Source: Spirosoma utsteinense (GTDB lineage Bacteria; Bacteroidota; Bacteroidia; Cytophagales; Spirosomataceae). Taken from it: a stretch of 64,000 nt of DNA. The notes under the pieces were generated by a model. It was not told where the DNA came from, ran no database searches, and saw only the letters and a list, made by a program, of their open reading frames with translations. A program made the translations under genes and the position numbers. Positions 8,976-18,653 of this stretch are shown here, piece after piece (within the stretch, counting starts at the first letter, position 1; each line of letters opens with the position of its first letter). Where the stretch lies: assembly GCF_014282275.1 (NCBI RefSeq), contig NZ_VFIA01000003.1, positions 1-64,000 of the forward strand, read 5' to 3'.

Positions 8976-10340
8976 TCACTTATTCCAAATTCCTTTTGCA
9001 GTACCAGAAATAACTTTACCAGCCTGTATAGTACCAAAAACAGTTCCTATCAGGAGCGATGTACTAGTTGCTAAAATAACCCCCGCGCTACCTATATTTA
9101 GCATACGACCAAACAAAATCGCCAAAGGTACATTTATTATGGCAGCGACTAAAGCATAATATAGTTGTAGTCGTACTTTGCCAAGTCCATTCACCAAGGC
9201 AACCGTAATGCTGTTCCAGCAACTTATGACAATAAAAATACCCATGCATATATTAAGAATAGGCGGAATTGTAACCCGAGTTCCTATCCAAAGTGAGTAC
9301 ATGAACTTGGCCGCAAAAATCATTACCACAACAGCGACTACTAATCCCAACCAAAGCCTCTGTAGGTAAGTGTACGTCTTTCTCATCCAGGCTGTATCAT
9401 TTTTGACAGATGCTTCTGTAAAAGCAGACCAGTATGGTCCAATTGCAATAGCAAACAAGGTATTGATAGCGTTGAAATAACGAAAGGCAACGTTATAAGT
9501 CGTTACTTCAGCAGGCCCAAAAAGCTGTGTTATGATTAAGTTGTCTGTGTAGAAAACAACAACAACAGCCATTTGGATAACGAAAAATTTGTATCCTAGT
9601 GACATTAAACTCTTAGCATACTTAAAATTCACCAGTTGAAACGTAGGCCGATATATCTTTAGCCGGTCTCCATATAATAAAATTCCACTTATCAGTGAAA
9701 CCAGTATTGGACTTGCAGCTGTAGCAACAGCTAAATAAACCAAATCACCTTTGGCAAAATGCGTTAGTATATACGTGAACACAAGGATCAACGCATTCGA
9801 TAAAAAAGTCATTAATCCAACTCGACTGGATTCCTGAAGAGCAAACAAAATGTATGACAAAATATCAAGCACCAGCTTTACGGACATTGCTATTACTGTC
9901 AGAAGGACAACCAGTTGCAATTGGCCAATGTCAATACGCGTATTAAATATCTGTTGCCAAGGAACGTACCAGACAATTACGGAAAACAAACAAATGAATA
10001 CCAGTTGAATGGCCCCAAATATCGTATAGGCTGTACTTACGTAAGCGCGGGCGAGCATGGTATTTTGGTTGGCTACCGCTTCGGAAAATTTGTTGCGCAA
10101 GCCATTGCCAATCCCAATATCCAGAAATGTCAACATGGTAACTATAGAACTAATAGTTAGCCACGTACCGTATGTTTCCTTCGACAAGTAGTCTATTGTC
10201 ATTGGTACCAAGAGCAGAGAAATCAGCATGCCCCCTCCCTTGATTATCAGCCCAAGAACTGTATTCAGTTGCGCCTTTCGGGTCCGCGGATGAGCATTCC
10301 CAATGCGTTGGCGTACATAATCAAGTGATATAATTTTCAT
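8976..10340 (-). CDS. Wzx-like polysaccharide flippase (MOP superfamily)
   Basis: Polytopic membrane protein of 454 aa with about twelve to fourteen hydrophobic helices, the size and topology of the polysaccharide transport family. It starts with a basic cytoplasmic segment, then GLIIKGGGMLISLLLVPM, followed by YGTWLTISSIVTMLTFLDIG and GIGNGLRNKFSEA, which match the family opening (arriving helix, then G-x-N-x-L-x-x-K). It would move undecaprenyl-PP-linked repeat units across the inner membrane for polymerisation by the Wzy-like protein. The ATG start lies 25 bp after gmd in the same operon. Confidence 0.87.
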   Translation of the reverse strand: MKIISLDYVRQRIGNAHPRTRKAQLNTVLGLIIKGGGMLISLLLVPMTIDYLSKETYGTWLTISSIVTMLTFLDIGIGNGLRNKFSEAVANQNTMLARAYVSTAYTIFGAIQLVFICLFSVIVWYVPWQQIFNTRIDIGQLQLVVLLTVIAMSVKLVLDILSYILFALQESSRVGLMTFLSNALILVFTYILTHFAKGDLVYLAVATAASPILVSLISGILLYGDRLKIYRPTFQLVNFKYAKSLMSLGYKFFVIQMAVVVVFYTDNLIITQLFGPAEVTTYNVAFRYFNAINTLFAIAIGPYWSAFTEASVKNDTAWMRKTYTYLQRLWLGLVVAVVVMIFAAKFMYSLWIGTRVTIPPILNICMGIFIVISCWNSITVALVNGLGKVRLQLYYALVAAIINVPLAILFGRMLNIGSAGVILATSTSLLIGTVFGTIQAGKVISGTAKGIWNK

Positions 10341-10365
10341 AGTTACGTTGGTACTCCCCTATTCT

Positions 10366-11316
10366 CTAAGACCGCTGCTCAACCATCATACGGGCAACAT
10401 CTTCCATGGTATGACTCGCTTTCCAGCCTAGTTGAAGTCGGGCTTTAGCCGGGTGTGCATGCCCCTCGGCAATATCTGTTGGTCGAAAAAAGGACGCATC
10501 GGTCTGCACATGATCCTGCCAGTTCAACCCAACCGTTTGGAATACAACGTTGATAAAGTCGCTTAACTTGTGAGTATGACCCGTAGCAATAACGTAGTCA
10601 TCGGGCTTCTCATGCTGAAGCATCTGCCACATAGCCTCCACGTAGTCGGGTGCCCAGCCCCAATCGCGGGCGATGTCAATATTTCCCAGTGTTAGCGTTT
10701 CATTACTTCCATTGGCAATTCGGCAGGCGGCAGCGACAATCTTTTGGGTTACGAACCGCTCCGGACGTAAGGGCGACTCATGGTTGAAGAGAATTCCTGT
10801 GCTGGCCTGAATCTGATACGCTTCGCGGTAGTTGGCAACCTGCCAGAAGGCAGCCGCTTTAGCTACGCCATACGGGCTGCGAGGCCGAAAAGGCGTCATC
10901 TCGTCGGCCGCCAGGCTCCCTGTATCCCCAAAGCATTCACTGGAACCCGCATTATAAAATTTAATGGGCAGGTTACTGAAACGGATTGCTTCGAGCAGGT
11001 TCAGCGTACCGATACTGATGCTTTCGAGCGTCTCTACCGGCTGCTCAAATGATAACCCCACCGAACTTTGCCCGGCCAGATTATATACCTCATCGGGTTT
11101 CACTTTCAGAAGCGTTTGCAGAACACTTCTGAAATCGCTGATGCTCAGCGAAACCAGTTCTACGTTTTGCCGAATTCCCAATCGCTTGAGATTACCAAAA
11201 GAGGCCATCTGAGCATCGCGCGATCCTCCATAAACCGCGTATCCTTTTTCAAGCAGTAGTTTCGCTAAATAGGCTCCATCCTGGCCGGACACGCCACAAA
11301 TCAAGGCTTTCTTCAT
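10366..11316 (-). CDS. gmd: GDP-mannose 4,6-dehydratase
   Basis: Extended short-chain dehydrogenase of 316 aa that converts GDP-D-mannose to GDP-4-keto-6-deoxy-D-mannose, the precursor of GDP-fucose, GDP-rhamnose or GDP-perosamine. The nucleotide-binding turn GVSGQDGAYLAKLL covers residues 8-21. The catalytic residues are visible as SSE at 125-127 and the Tyr149-x3-Lys153 pair in SPYGVAK. NHESPLRPERFV is the family's substrate-binding motif. It is somewhat shorter than enterobacterial Gmd. The start overlaps the stop of the Wzz-like gene by 4 bp (ATGA), which indicates translational coupling. No fcl, rmd or per homologue is seen in the window, so the final sugar is unknown. Confidence 0.92.
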   Translation of the reverse strand: MKKALICGVSGQDGAYLAKLLLEKGYAVYGGSRDAQMASFGNLKRLGIRQNVELVSLSISDFRSVLQTLLKVKPDEVYNLAGQSSVGLSFEQPVETLESISIGTLNLLEAIRFSNLPIKFYNAGSSECFGDTGSLAADEMTPFRPRSPYGVAKAAAFWQVANYREAYQIQASTGILFNHESPLRPERFVTQKIVAAACRIANGSNETLTLGNIDIARDWGWAPDYVEAMWQMLQHEKPDDYVIATGHTHKLSDFINVVFQTVGLNWQDHVQTDASFFRPTDIAEGHAHPAKARLQLGWKASHTMEDVARMMVEQRS

Positions 11317-12398
11317 GCAACTGGGGTAAGATGTCTGCGGAATATGAGTCGAACAACCAGCAATGCTACGGTTAAGAACACACCGGCAACCGCAAAGCCA
11401 AGCATAATCAGCGTTCGTTTGGGTCCGCTTTTTCGTAAGGGTACAGAAGGGGGCTCCAGCGTTTTAAAGATTGGCGTCTCTTCCTGTACTTTAATTTTGG
11501 CCTGTTCCAGTTGCTTGGACAGTTCACTGTACACCGATTGAGCTAACAAATAATCAGCCTGGAGCCGCTGCTCTTCAATTTTAGCCGTATTCAGAAACAA
11601 GCTCCGGTTACGGTCCCTGTAGTTGGACAAGGCATATTCCGAAGACTGATATTTTCCTTTAGCTTCACCTACCTGCTGAACCAGAAAGTCAACCTGATTG
11701 CGCGCTTTTTCCGTACGGTAGGTGGTGATGTAGTTAGTCAGGTACTCCAGCGACAACCGGGCAACAGTGGCTGCTACAACGGGGTCAGGCTCCACAGCAC
11801 TGATCGTCAGAATACCGGTTTTCTTATCAAAAACAGCAGAAGCACTCTTCTGGACCTGCTTTATTAAATCATCCTGCTCTTTTGTTACCTGTATAGCCTG
11901 ACTGAAATTTTTAGGATCCGATTTTTCAACCACTTTCTCACTATCGTCCGAAGAAGATAGCCAGCTGAACAGGCCATCACCAGAAATTCGTTTGATAAAC
12001 TCCTGTAGCGGCATCTGCGCTTTTAGTTGCTGAGAGTAAACGGGACGTTTCAGCAGATCCAGCGCAAACGGAACACTTTGCAGTACGTTAGGATAAAGAT
12101 CAGGTCGGATAGCGTCCTGCCCGCCTAAATTATCGAGGCTGATACCCGCCAGTCCTGCCAATGACCCTAAACTTCCCAGGCTACCAGCTCCTTTAGATTG
12201 CGCTTCGGGCATAACCGTTACCTGGGCGGTGTACACATTAGGCTTAGAGAAAGCGTATAACCCGCCTATGATTAATCCGGCCAGCGCACCAACAAAAATT
12301 CGTAGCCGATTGTGCGTCAAAAACTGGACAATGTCGCTCAAGCGAATCTCTATCTCGTCTTCTGCATGTGTTTCTGATTTCTCCTCCGTAACTGACAT
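11313..12398 (-). CDS. Wzz-like polysaccharide co-polymerase
   Basis: Inner-membrane chain-length determinant of 361 aa. It has an acidic N-terminal tail, a first membrane helix near residues 33-50 (IFVGALAGLIIGGLYAF), a large periplasmic coiled-coil region (roughly 55-320), a proline-rich PPSVPLRKSGPKR and a second membrane helix ending in basic RLIFRR. This is the classic PCP layout. There is no C-terminal tyrosine-kinase domain, so it is unlike full-length Wzc. It sits 18 bp after the exporter gene and its stop overlaps the gmd start. It likely sets chain length and couples the polymerase to the outer-membrane exporter. Confidence 0.88.
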   Translation of the reverse strand: MSVTEEKSETHAEDEIEIRLSDIVQFLTHNRLRIFVGALAGLIIGGLYAFSKPNVYTAQVTVMPEAQSKGAGSLGSLGSLAGLAGISLDNLGGQDAIRPDLYPNVLQSVPFALDLLKRPVYSQQLKAQMPLQEFIKRISGDGLFSWLSSSDDSEKVVEKSDPKNFSQAIQVTKEQDDLIKQVQKSASAVFDKKTGILTISAVEPDPVVAATVARLSLEYLTNYITTYRTEKARNQVDFLVQQVGEAKGKYQSSEYALSNYRDRNRSLFLNTAKIEEQRLQADYLLAQSVYSELSKQLEQAKIKVQEETPIFKTLEPPSVPLRKSGPKRTLIMLGFAVAGVFLTVALLVVRLIFRRHLTPVA

Positions 12399-12416
12399 GA
12401 TTTTACTGACTTATAG

Positions 12417-14846
12417 TTAACGAAGCAAAATATTAAGGACCGTGATTGTCATTGTCGTTACCAGCGATAAAATACCGATACGCTCTGCCGGACTCATCCG
12501 GTTTGTTTCCAATGGCTTGAACGGTATAATGATAACTGAACCTGGTTGAACCTTGGGCTTTCCGTTATCCGATAGAAACCCGCGCATGAAAAACGGGCGT
12601 GTCCGGTCTTTGCGTCCATTTGGATAAACAACGTATCCTTTGCGAATTCGGGCGTTATCCGTGTACCCACCAGCTTCACTGATATAGTCATCAAATTTGT
12701 AGCCAGCTTTATAACTTACGGATGCCGCATTTAGTACAGCTCCCTGTATTTCAACAATTTCAGACTGGCGGGGGATAAACAACGTATCACCATCTTCCAG
12801 CAATAGATTTTCCTCGGCTTTCCCATCATTAAGCACGTGGCGTAGGTCATTACCAATAAGCTGTCCCCTCCGCCGATACTGAGCACCGGGCAAATAAGCA
12901 CTTGGCCGGAGCCCGCCCGCCCGCTGGATGACATCAACAATGCGCTCTTCACGGCTGGAAATAGCATAGTTGCCCGGATGAAGCACTTCGCCCGATACAT
13001 AGACCTGCCGCTGAGGTTCATAATTAGGCGACGTACGTACGTAAACGATATCGAAGGGCTGTAAGCGGAAGGGTGCCATGGCCATTCCAACCCCATTCGC
13101 TGGCGCTACATCCAGCGGGCTGATCTGTAGATTGCGGTCGAGCGCAAACTGAAACGTTTCGAGCGTTGTGGTGCGGATACCGGCCGAATCCTGCCGGATA
13201 CGACGGGCCACTTCGATGCGGTTGGGCGTAGCTCCTTCCGAGAAGCCACCCGCCAGCGCAATCAGATCGGCAACGCTCATATTGCTGACGAACTTCATGG
13301 TGTCAGGCTTGTTCACCGCGCCTTCAATAGTGATGTAATACTCCTCGCGCAGGTCACGGATAGACAGTACGGTCAGGCTATCCTGCTGTAGGAGGGGAAT
13401 GTCAGCAATTTCGCCCCGCATCAGTTTACCCAGATCGAATGACAGATTCTCACTGTCGCGGTCGGGCCGCTCACGGATAATGGTAGCACGGTTGGTAAAG
13501 GCATCTTTGCTTAGCCCTTCGGCCCGGGTAATGAGCTGACGGACAGTCTCTAAGCCGGGTTCGAGGGCGTAGTCACCAGGGCGCATGACAGCACCCGCCA
13601 CCTGAACACGGTTTTCGTACCGCTCCAAAATTTTGCCAACAACATACTTGTCGCCCCGTTGTGGTATAAAGGTGGCAATCTGCTCTTCGCCGATGGTTAC
13701 GATCCGGCGTTCGCGGCTGGTGTTACGCCGTAACGTGATACTGGCCCGGTAGGCATCGTCACCAAACCCACCCGCAAAGCTCAACAGATTCTTGAGTGTT
13801 TCGCCGGGCAGCATCTCAAATATGGCCGGGCGCCGAACCTGACCCGTTAGCTCAACGCGGGTTTCGTAGTCGGCTACGCGGATGACGTCCTGATCCTGCA
13901 ACCGGATGTTGTCGCGCTGGTCGGCACGAAGGATAAAATTATAGAGATCGATGTTCCGTACCACCCGGTTCCCCCGGATGATGCTGATCTTCCGAAAAGA
14001 TCCTGTTTCCGGATTAGGACCCCCTGCCAGATAGAGGGCGTTAAACGCGGAGCCAAGCGATGAAATCGTGTAGGTTCCCGGCCGTACTACCTCTCCTACC
14101 AGCGTGATGCGTATACTACGGATGTTGGTGAGCGCTACGTTGGCACTGGTACCGCTGCCGGGTACGCCCAGGCCCTGGTAGCCTCCCTTGCGCAGGCGCT
14201 CAATGATCCGCTGTTCGGCCTGTTCGATGGTCAGGCCGCTCACGAAGATGGGTTGTAGGTTGGGGACTTTTACGGTGCCCTCAGGCGAAACACGTAATTT
14301 GAAGCTGTCGGATGAGGCCCCCGAAACGTCGATGCTTATCTCATCGTCAGGGCCAACGATATAGTTGCGTGGGGTAGCAATGCGTAGGTTTGGCTCAAAC
14401 GACAAACTGGCATTTTCGAATAATGATGCCCCAAACACCCGCAACCGGCGGGTCGTATCCAGCCGCAAGTCGGGAGGAAGCGAGTCTGGGTAGCGACGGG
14501 ACAGGTCGCCGGGCAGGGTACGGCCCCGGCTTGTATCGGAAGTTGTCTGGCCACGTCGATTACCCGACTGAGTCCGTATTTCGGCAATGCGCCGGCGCAT
14601 TTTAGCAATGTCGGTCAGCGTGTATCCCTGTGACATGGCCGCCTGCTCGATCTGGGCTTCACTCAATCCACTTGCCTGCGCCCGACTATAAAATTCCTGT
14701 ACCTGCTCATCACTTAACTGGTCGACACGCGAACCAGTTTGCTGGGCCGTAGCCTGAAACGCACCAATCAGAAAGAATAGACTTAGAATGAATGGGAGAG
14801 AACGAATACGGGTAAAAAAGTATGACAATTTGTCTGTGGTAGGCAT
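12417..14846 (-). CDS. SLBB-domain polysaccharide export protein (Wza-like)
   Basis: Outer-membrane polysaccharide exporter of about 809 aa. A signal peptide ends near FQATAQ. An N-terminal helical region of about 60 residues is followed by the poly_export domain (NYIVGPDDEISIDV near residue 160) and then a long series of SLBB beta-grasp repeats marked by ITLVGEVVRPGTYTI, VELTGQVRRPAIFEM, VQVAGAVMRPGDYAL, ITIEGAVNKPDTMKF and VYVSGEVLHPGNYAI. A C-terminal hydrophobic helix (IGILSLVTTMTITVLNILL) could form the membrane pore helix. It is much longer than E. coli Wza (379 aa), which is usual for Bacteroidota. No lipobox was noticed. It is the first gene of the EPS operon. I used the ATG at 14846 because a -7 element lies just upstream; ATG 14867 is the alternative. 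Confidence 0.9.
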   Translation of the reverse strand: MPTTDKLSYFFTRIRSLPFILSLFFLIGAFQATAQQTGSRVDQLSDEQVQEFYSRAQASGLSEAQIEQAAMSQGYTLTDIAKMRRRIAEIRTQSGNRRGQTTSDTSRGRTLPGDLSRRYPDSLPPDLRLDTTRRLRVFGASLFENASLSFEPNLRIATPRNYIVGPDDEISIDVSGASSDSFKLRVSPEGTVKVPNLQPIFVSGLTIEQAEQRIIERLRKGGYQGLGVPGSGTSANVALTNIRSIRITLVGEVVRPGTYTISSLGSAFNALYLAGGPNPETGSFRKISIIRGNRVVRNIDLYNFILRADQRDNIRLQDQDVIRVADYETRVELTGQVRRPAIFEMLPGETLKNLLSFAGGFGDDAYRASITLRRNTSRERRIVTIGEEQIATFIPQRGDKYVVGKILERYENRVQVAGAVMRPGDYALEPGLETVRQLITRAEGLSKDAFTNRATIIRERPDRDSENLSFDLGKLMRGEIADIPLLQQDSLTVLSIRDLREEYYITIEGAVNKPDTMKFVSNMSVADLIALAGGFSEGATPNRIEVARRIRQDSAGIRTTTLETFQFALDRNLQISPLDVAPANGVGMAMAPFRLQPFDIVYVRTSPNYEPQRQVYVSGEVLHPGNYAISSREERIVDVIQRAGGLRPSAYLPGAQYRRRGQLIGNDLRHVLNDGKAEENLLLEDGDTLFIPRQSEIVEIQGAVLNAASVSYKAGYKFDDYISEAGGYTDNARIRKGYVVYPNGRKDRTRPFFMRGFLSDNGKPKVQPGSVIIIPFKPLETNRMSPAERIGILSLVTTMTITVLNILLR

Positions 14847-14878
14847 GAACAATGGCGATTGGGCCAAAAATTGATTTG

Positions 14879-14886
14879 CAAAAGTA
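14879..14886 (-). promoter_or_regulatory. Candidate -7 element of the EPS operon
   Basis: On the minus strand this reads TACTTTTG, an exact match to the Bacteroidota -7 consensus TAnnTTTG. It lies about 33 bp before the chosen ATG of the exporter gene. No convincing -33 TTTG is present at the usual spacing, so this is a partial match. Confidence 0.45.
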
Positions 14887-14948
14887 ATGTATTACTCGCT
14901 AAACGTCGTTCCCATTCAGTAAGGTACGTCTGTCCAACAGGCTTAACC

Positions 14949-14978
14949 TTGCAGTCCCACTGCAATCCACTAAATTTG
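14949..14978 (+). promoter_or_regulatory. Candidate secA promoter
   Basis: TTG at 14949-14951, a 19-bp spacer and TAAATTTG at 14971-14978 fit the Bacteroidota -33/-7 promoter. Transcription would begin near 14985 and leave a leader of about 130 nt before the secA ATG. It is back to back with the EPS operon promoter about 70 bp away. Confidence 0.55.
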
Positions 14979-15116
14979 CGTAAAAATAGTCAGTGCGTTA
15001 TTAAGTCAGCCAGTCAATAAGTTATCCGGTTTGTCGGTCGTTTACTGAACGGCTGATCTGCTTCCCAGCTCATGGATTGATCGACTTACAAACGTACCGG
15101 CTTATCACCAGAAAAA

Positions 15117-18100
15117 ATGATCAAACTCATAGCCAAGTTTTTCGGCACCAAATCGCAACGGGATATTAAAGAACTACTTCCGTATGTTGAGAAGGTAAAT
15201 GCCGAATTTGATCGGTTGAAAGAACTGTCCAACGATGAGTTGCGTCAGTTTTCGGCCGATTTGAAACTACAGATTGCCAATGAGCTGTCTGATATCGACG
15301 GCCAGCTTGCCGAACTCAACAGCCATGCGGGGAATCCTGATGTGGACGTCAATGAGAAAGAGCGGCTCTTCAACCGAATCGATAAACTCGAAGCCGACCG
15401 CAATACCGAACTGGAGCGCGTCCTGCTCGATATCCTGCCCCGCGCCTTTGCTGCTGTGAAAGAGACCGCCCGCCGGTTTACCCAGAATGAGCAGCTAACC
15501 GTTAGCGTAACGGATTTCGACCGCGAGATTGCCTCCCGCAAGAAAAACGTCGTTATCGATGGCGATCAGGCCCATTGGGCCAATACCTGGGATGCCGCCG
15601 GATCGCCCATCCGCTGGGATATGATCCATTACGATGTTCAGATCATTGGGGGCGTCGTGCTTCACCAGGGCAAAATTGCCGAGATGGCTACCGGTGAAGG
15701 TAAAACCCTCGTTGCTACCTTCCCGGCGTTCCTGAACGCGTTAGCGGGCCGGGGGGTGCATATCGTAACGGTCAACGACTACCTCGCCAAGCGTGACTCC
15801 GAGTGGATGGCCCCGCTGTTCGAATTCCACGGACTCCGGGTCGACTGTATCGACAAGCACCAACCTAACTCCGAGCAACGTAAGTATGCTTATCTGGCCG
15901 ATATCACGTACGGTACCAACAACGAATTCGGCTTCGATTACCTGCGCGACAACATGGCCCGCGAAACGGGCGAGCTTGTTCAGCGCAAACACCACTATGC
16001 GATGGTGGATGAGGTCGACTCCGTACTGATCGACGATGCCCGGACACCGCTTATCATAAGTGGTCCTGTACCTCGTGGCGATGAGCAGGACTACATCGAA
16101 CTGAAACCGCGTGTAGCCCGCGTGGTAGAAGCGCAGCGAAAACTGGTTTACGACTACCTCAACGACGCGAAGAAAAAAATTACCGCGGGCGACGAGAAAG
16201 AGGGTGGCCTGTCGCTGTTCCGGGCTTACCGGGGTTTACCCAAGCACAAACCTCTCATTAAGTTCCTGACCGAAACCGGCAACAAGGCGCTCTTACAAAA
16301 AACGGAATCCACGTATCTGGCCGAAAACCAGAAAATGATGCCCGAAGCCGATACGCCCCTTTACTTCACCATCGACGAGCGGCATAACGGCATCGACCTG
16401 ACGGAAAAAGGGATCGACTTTATCACCGGTTCGGGGGAGGACCCTAATTTCTTTATCCTGCCCGATCTATCGATCGACCTCAATGTCATCGACAAAGACG
16501 AGTCGCTCTCCGATCAGGAGAAAATTCTGCACAAAGAAGCGGTCATCCGCGACTACGCCGTCAAGACACAGCGTATCAATACGGTCAACCAGTTGCTGAA
16601 GGCGTTTACGCTGTTTGAGCGCGATACCGAGTATGTCATCATGGATGGCAAGGTAAAGATCGTGGATGAGCAGACGGGCCGGATCATGGAAGGTCGCCGG
16701 TGGTCAGACGGACTGCACCAGGCGGTTGAAGCCAAGGAAAACGTGAAAGTTGAAGACGCCACGCAGACATACGCCACGGTAACCTTGCAGAACTATTTCC
16801 GGATGTATCACAAGCGGTCGGGTATGACCGGTACGGCGGAAACCGAAGCCTCTGAATTCTGGCAGATCTACAAAATGGACGTGGTGGTTATTCCAACAAA
16901 CCGGAAAATCAGCCGCGCCGATGAGGAAGACAAAGTATATCGCTCGGTACGCGAGAAATACAATGCTGTGGTCGATGAGATCACCGCTCTGGTTGAAAAG
17001 GGAAGACCCGTACTGGTGGGTACTACCTCGGTCGAGAACTCCGAACTGCTTAGCCGTCTGCTAACCCTGCGTAAGATTCAGCACCAGGTACTGAACGCTA
17101 AATACCACCAGCGCGAAGCCGAGATTGTAGCGTCGGCCGGTTTTCCGGGTACGGTAACGATTGCTACGAACATGGCCGGTCGGGGTACCGACATCAAGCT
17201 GACCGCTGAGTCGAAAGCCGCGGGTGGTCTGGCCATCATCGGTACCGAACGCCACGAATCGCGCCGGGTAGACCGGCAGTTGCGTGGACGGGCGGGTCGT
17301 CAGGGTGACCCTGGTACATCGCAGTTCTTCGTTTCGCTCGAAGATAGCTTGATGCGGTTGTTCGGTTCTGACCGGATCGCCAAAGTGATGGACCGGATGG
17401 GTCTTGAGGAGGGCGAAGTTATTCAGCACTCCATGATCACGAAATCGATCGAGCGGGCGCAGAAGAAGGTCGAAGAAAACAACTTCGGCATTCGGAAACG
17501 GTTGCTGGAGTATGATGACGTCATGAACTACCAGCGTGAGGCTATCTACAAACGCCGTCGGAATGCCTTGTTTGGCGACCGTCTGCCGCTCGACATCGCC
17601 AACACGATGTACGACGTAGTAGAAGAAACCGTCAACAACGCCGAAGGCAATTATGAAGAGGTGAAGCTACAGTTACTGACCACCATGAGTGTTGTGGCTG
17701 AGCTGACCGCCGATGAGTTTGCGAAGATGAAAAAACCGGATCAGATCCGGCGGCTCTACGAAGAAGCTGAATCGCAGTATGTGGCCAAAAACCACGCCAT
17801 TGCCGATAAAGCGCTGCCCGTGCTGACGCAGGTATTGACCGATCAGGGCCATCAGATAAAAAACATTGTCGTGCCGTTTACCGACGGGCTGCATGAGCTG
17901 ACGGTCGTATCAGACCTGCGGAAGGCTGTTGAAACGGGCGGACGCGATCTGGTAACAGAGATGGAGAAAGCGGTAACGCTGTCGGTGATCGACCAGGAAT
18001 GGAAGGAACACCTGCGCGAGATGGACGACCTGAAGCAATCGGTTCAGAACGCTGTCTTCGAACAGAAAGACCCCTTGCTGGTCTATAAATTCGAGTCGGT

Positions 18101-18506
18101 GGAGCTATTCAAACGCTTCCTGAACAAAGTCAACTTCGACACCATCAGTTTCTTAAGCAAAGCCGACATTCCGGCTCAGGATGCCGAAGAGGTTCAGCAG
18201 GAGATTCGGCAGGCACCCGCCCAGCATCGGCCCGAGCCCCAGCCTCAGCTGCATACGAATATGGAAGACTTCGATGATGACCATCTCGCAACAGGTCCGG
18301 AGGAGTATGCCCGTCGTATGGCCGAAAATAACGCCATGGGCGCGGGTGCTCCTCCTATGCAGCGGCAGATTCCGGCGCGGGTTGCCAAACTGGACCGCAA
18401 TGCCCGCGTAAACGTTCAATATACCGATGGCTCCGTGAAGCGTGACGTGAAGTTCAAAAACGTTGAAAATGACGTTATGAGCGGTAAAGCCATGCTTATC
18501 GATTAA
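15117..18506 (+). CDS. secA: Preprotein translocase ATPase SecA
   Basis: Motor ATPase of 1129 aa that drives unfolded preproteins through SecYEG. Walker A GEGKTLVA lies near residue 193, with [13 protein letters not shown] after it, Walker [18 protein letters not shown] near residue 297, the second helicase half with NMAGRGTDI near residue 690 and [14 protein letters not shown] near 720, then the helical scaffold ([19 protein letters not shown] near 967). The protein is longer than E. coli SecA (901 aa), with insertions typical of Bacteroidota. The C-terminal cysteine-rich zinc-binding motif is absent; it ends in a basic linker and [14 protein letters not shown]. Single gene, with its own candidate promoter and a downstream hairpin. 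Confidence 0.98.
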   Translation: MIKLIAKFFGTKSQRDIKELLPYVEKVNAEFDRLKELSNDELRQFSADLKLQIANELSDIDGQLAELNSHAGNPDVDVNEKERLFNRIDKLEADRNTELERVLLDILPRAFAAVKETARRFTQNEQLTVSVTDFDREIASRKKNVVIDGDQAHWANTWDAAGSPIRWDMIHYDVQIIGGVVLHQGKIAEMATGEGKTLVATFPAFLNALAGRGVHIVTVNDYLAKRDSEWMAPLFEFHGLRVDCIDKHQPNSEQRKYAYLADITYGTNNEFGFDYLRDNMARETGELVQRKHHYAMVDEVDSVLIDDARTPLIISGPVPRGDEQDYIELKPRVARVVEAQRKLVYDYLNDAKKKITAGDEKEGGLSLFRAYRGLPKHKPLIKFLTETGNKALLQKTESTYLAENQKMMPEADTPLYFTIDERHNGIDLTEKGIDFITGSGEDPNFFILPDLSIDLNVIDKDESLSDQEKILHKEAVIRDYAVKTQRINTVNQLLKAFTLFERDTEYVIMDGKVKIVDEQTGRIMEGRRWSDGLHQAVEAKENVKVEDATQTYATVTLQNYFRMYHKRSGMTGTAETEASEFWQIYKMDVVVIPTNRKISRADEEDKVYRSVREKYNAVVDEITALVEKGRPVLVGTTSVENSELLSRLLTLRKIQHQVLNAKYHQREAEIVASAGFPGTVTIATNMAGRGTDIKLTAESKAAGGLAIIGTERHESRRVDRQLRGRAGRQGDPGTSQFFVSLEDSLMRLFGSDRIAKVMDRMGLEEGEVIQHSMITKSIERAQKKVEENNFGIRKRLLEYDDVMNYQREAIYKRRRNALFGDRLPLDIANTMYDVVEETVNNAEGNYEEVKLQLLTTMSVVAELTADEFAKMKKPDQIRRLYEEAESQYVAKNHAIADKALPVLTQVLTDQGHQIKNIVVPFTDGLHELTVVSDLRKAVETGGRDLVTEMEKAVTLSVIDQEWKEHLREMDDLKQSVQNAVFEQKDPLLVYKFESVELFKRFLNKVNFDTISFLSKADIPAQDAEEVQQEIRQAPAQHRPEPQPQLHTNMEDFDDDHLATGPEEYARRMAENNAMGAGAPPMQRQIPARVAKLDRNARVNVQYTDGSVKRDVKFKNVENDVMSGKAMLID

Positions 18507-18566
18507 TCATTGCCGGTTGCCGGAAGGCTTTGCAGCCTCATTTGATCGCTACCGGCATCGATACAT

Positions 18567-18615
18567 AATCAACCCTCCAATCCGTACCTTAGCTGGACGA
18601 ATTGGAGGGTTGATT
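18567..18615 (+). terminator. Hairpin downstream of secA
   Basis: Perfect 15-bp inverted repeat, AATCAACCCTCCAAT at 18567-18581 and its complement at 18601-18615, with a 19-nt loop. It is followed by TTCGTTT, so the U-tract is weak. It starts 61 bp after the secA stop and ends 39 bp before the next gene. Confidence 0.6.
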
Positions 18616-18653
18616 TCGTTTAAGATAAGTAAGGCTATTCATAACCGTATACT

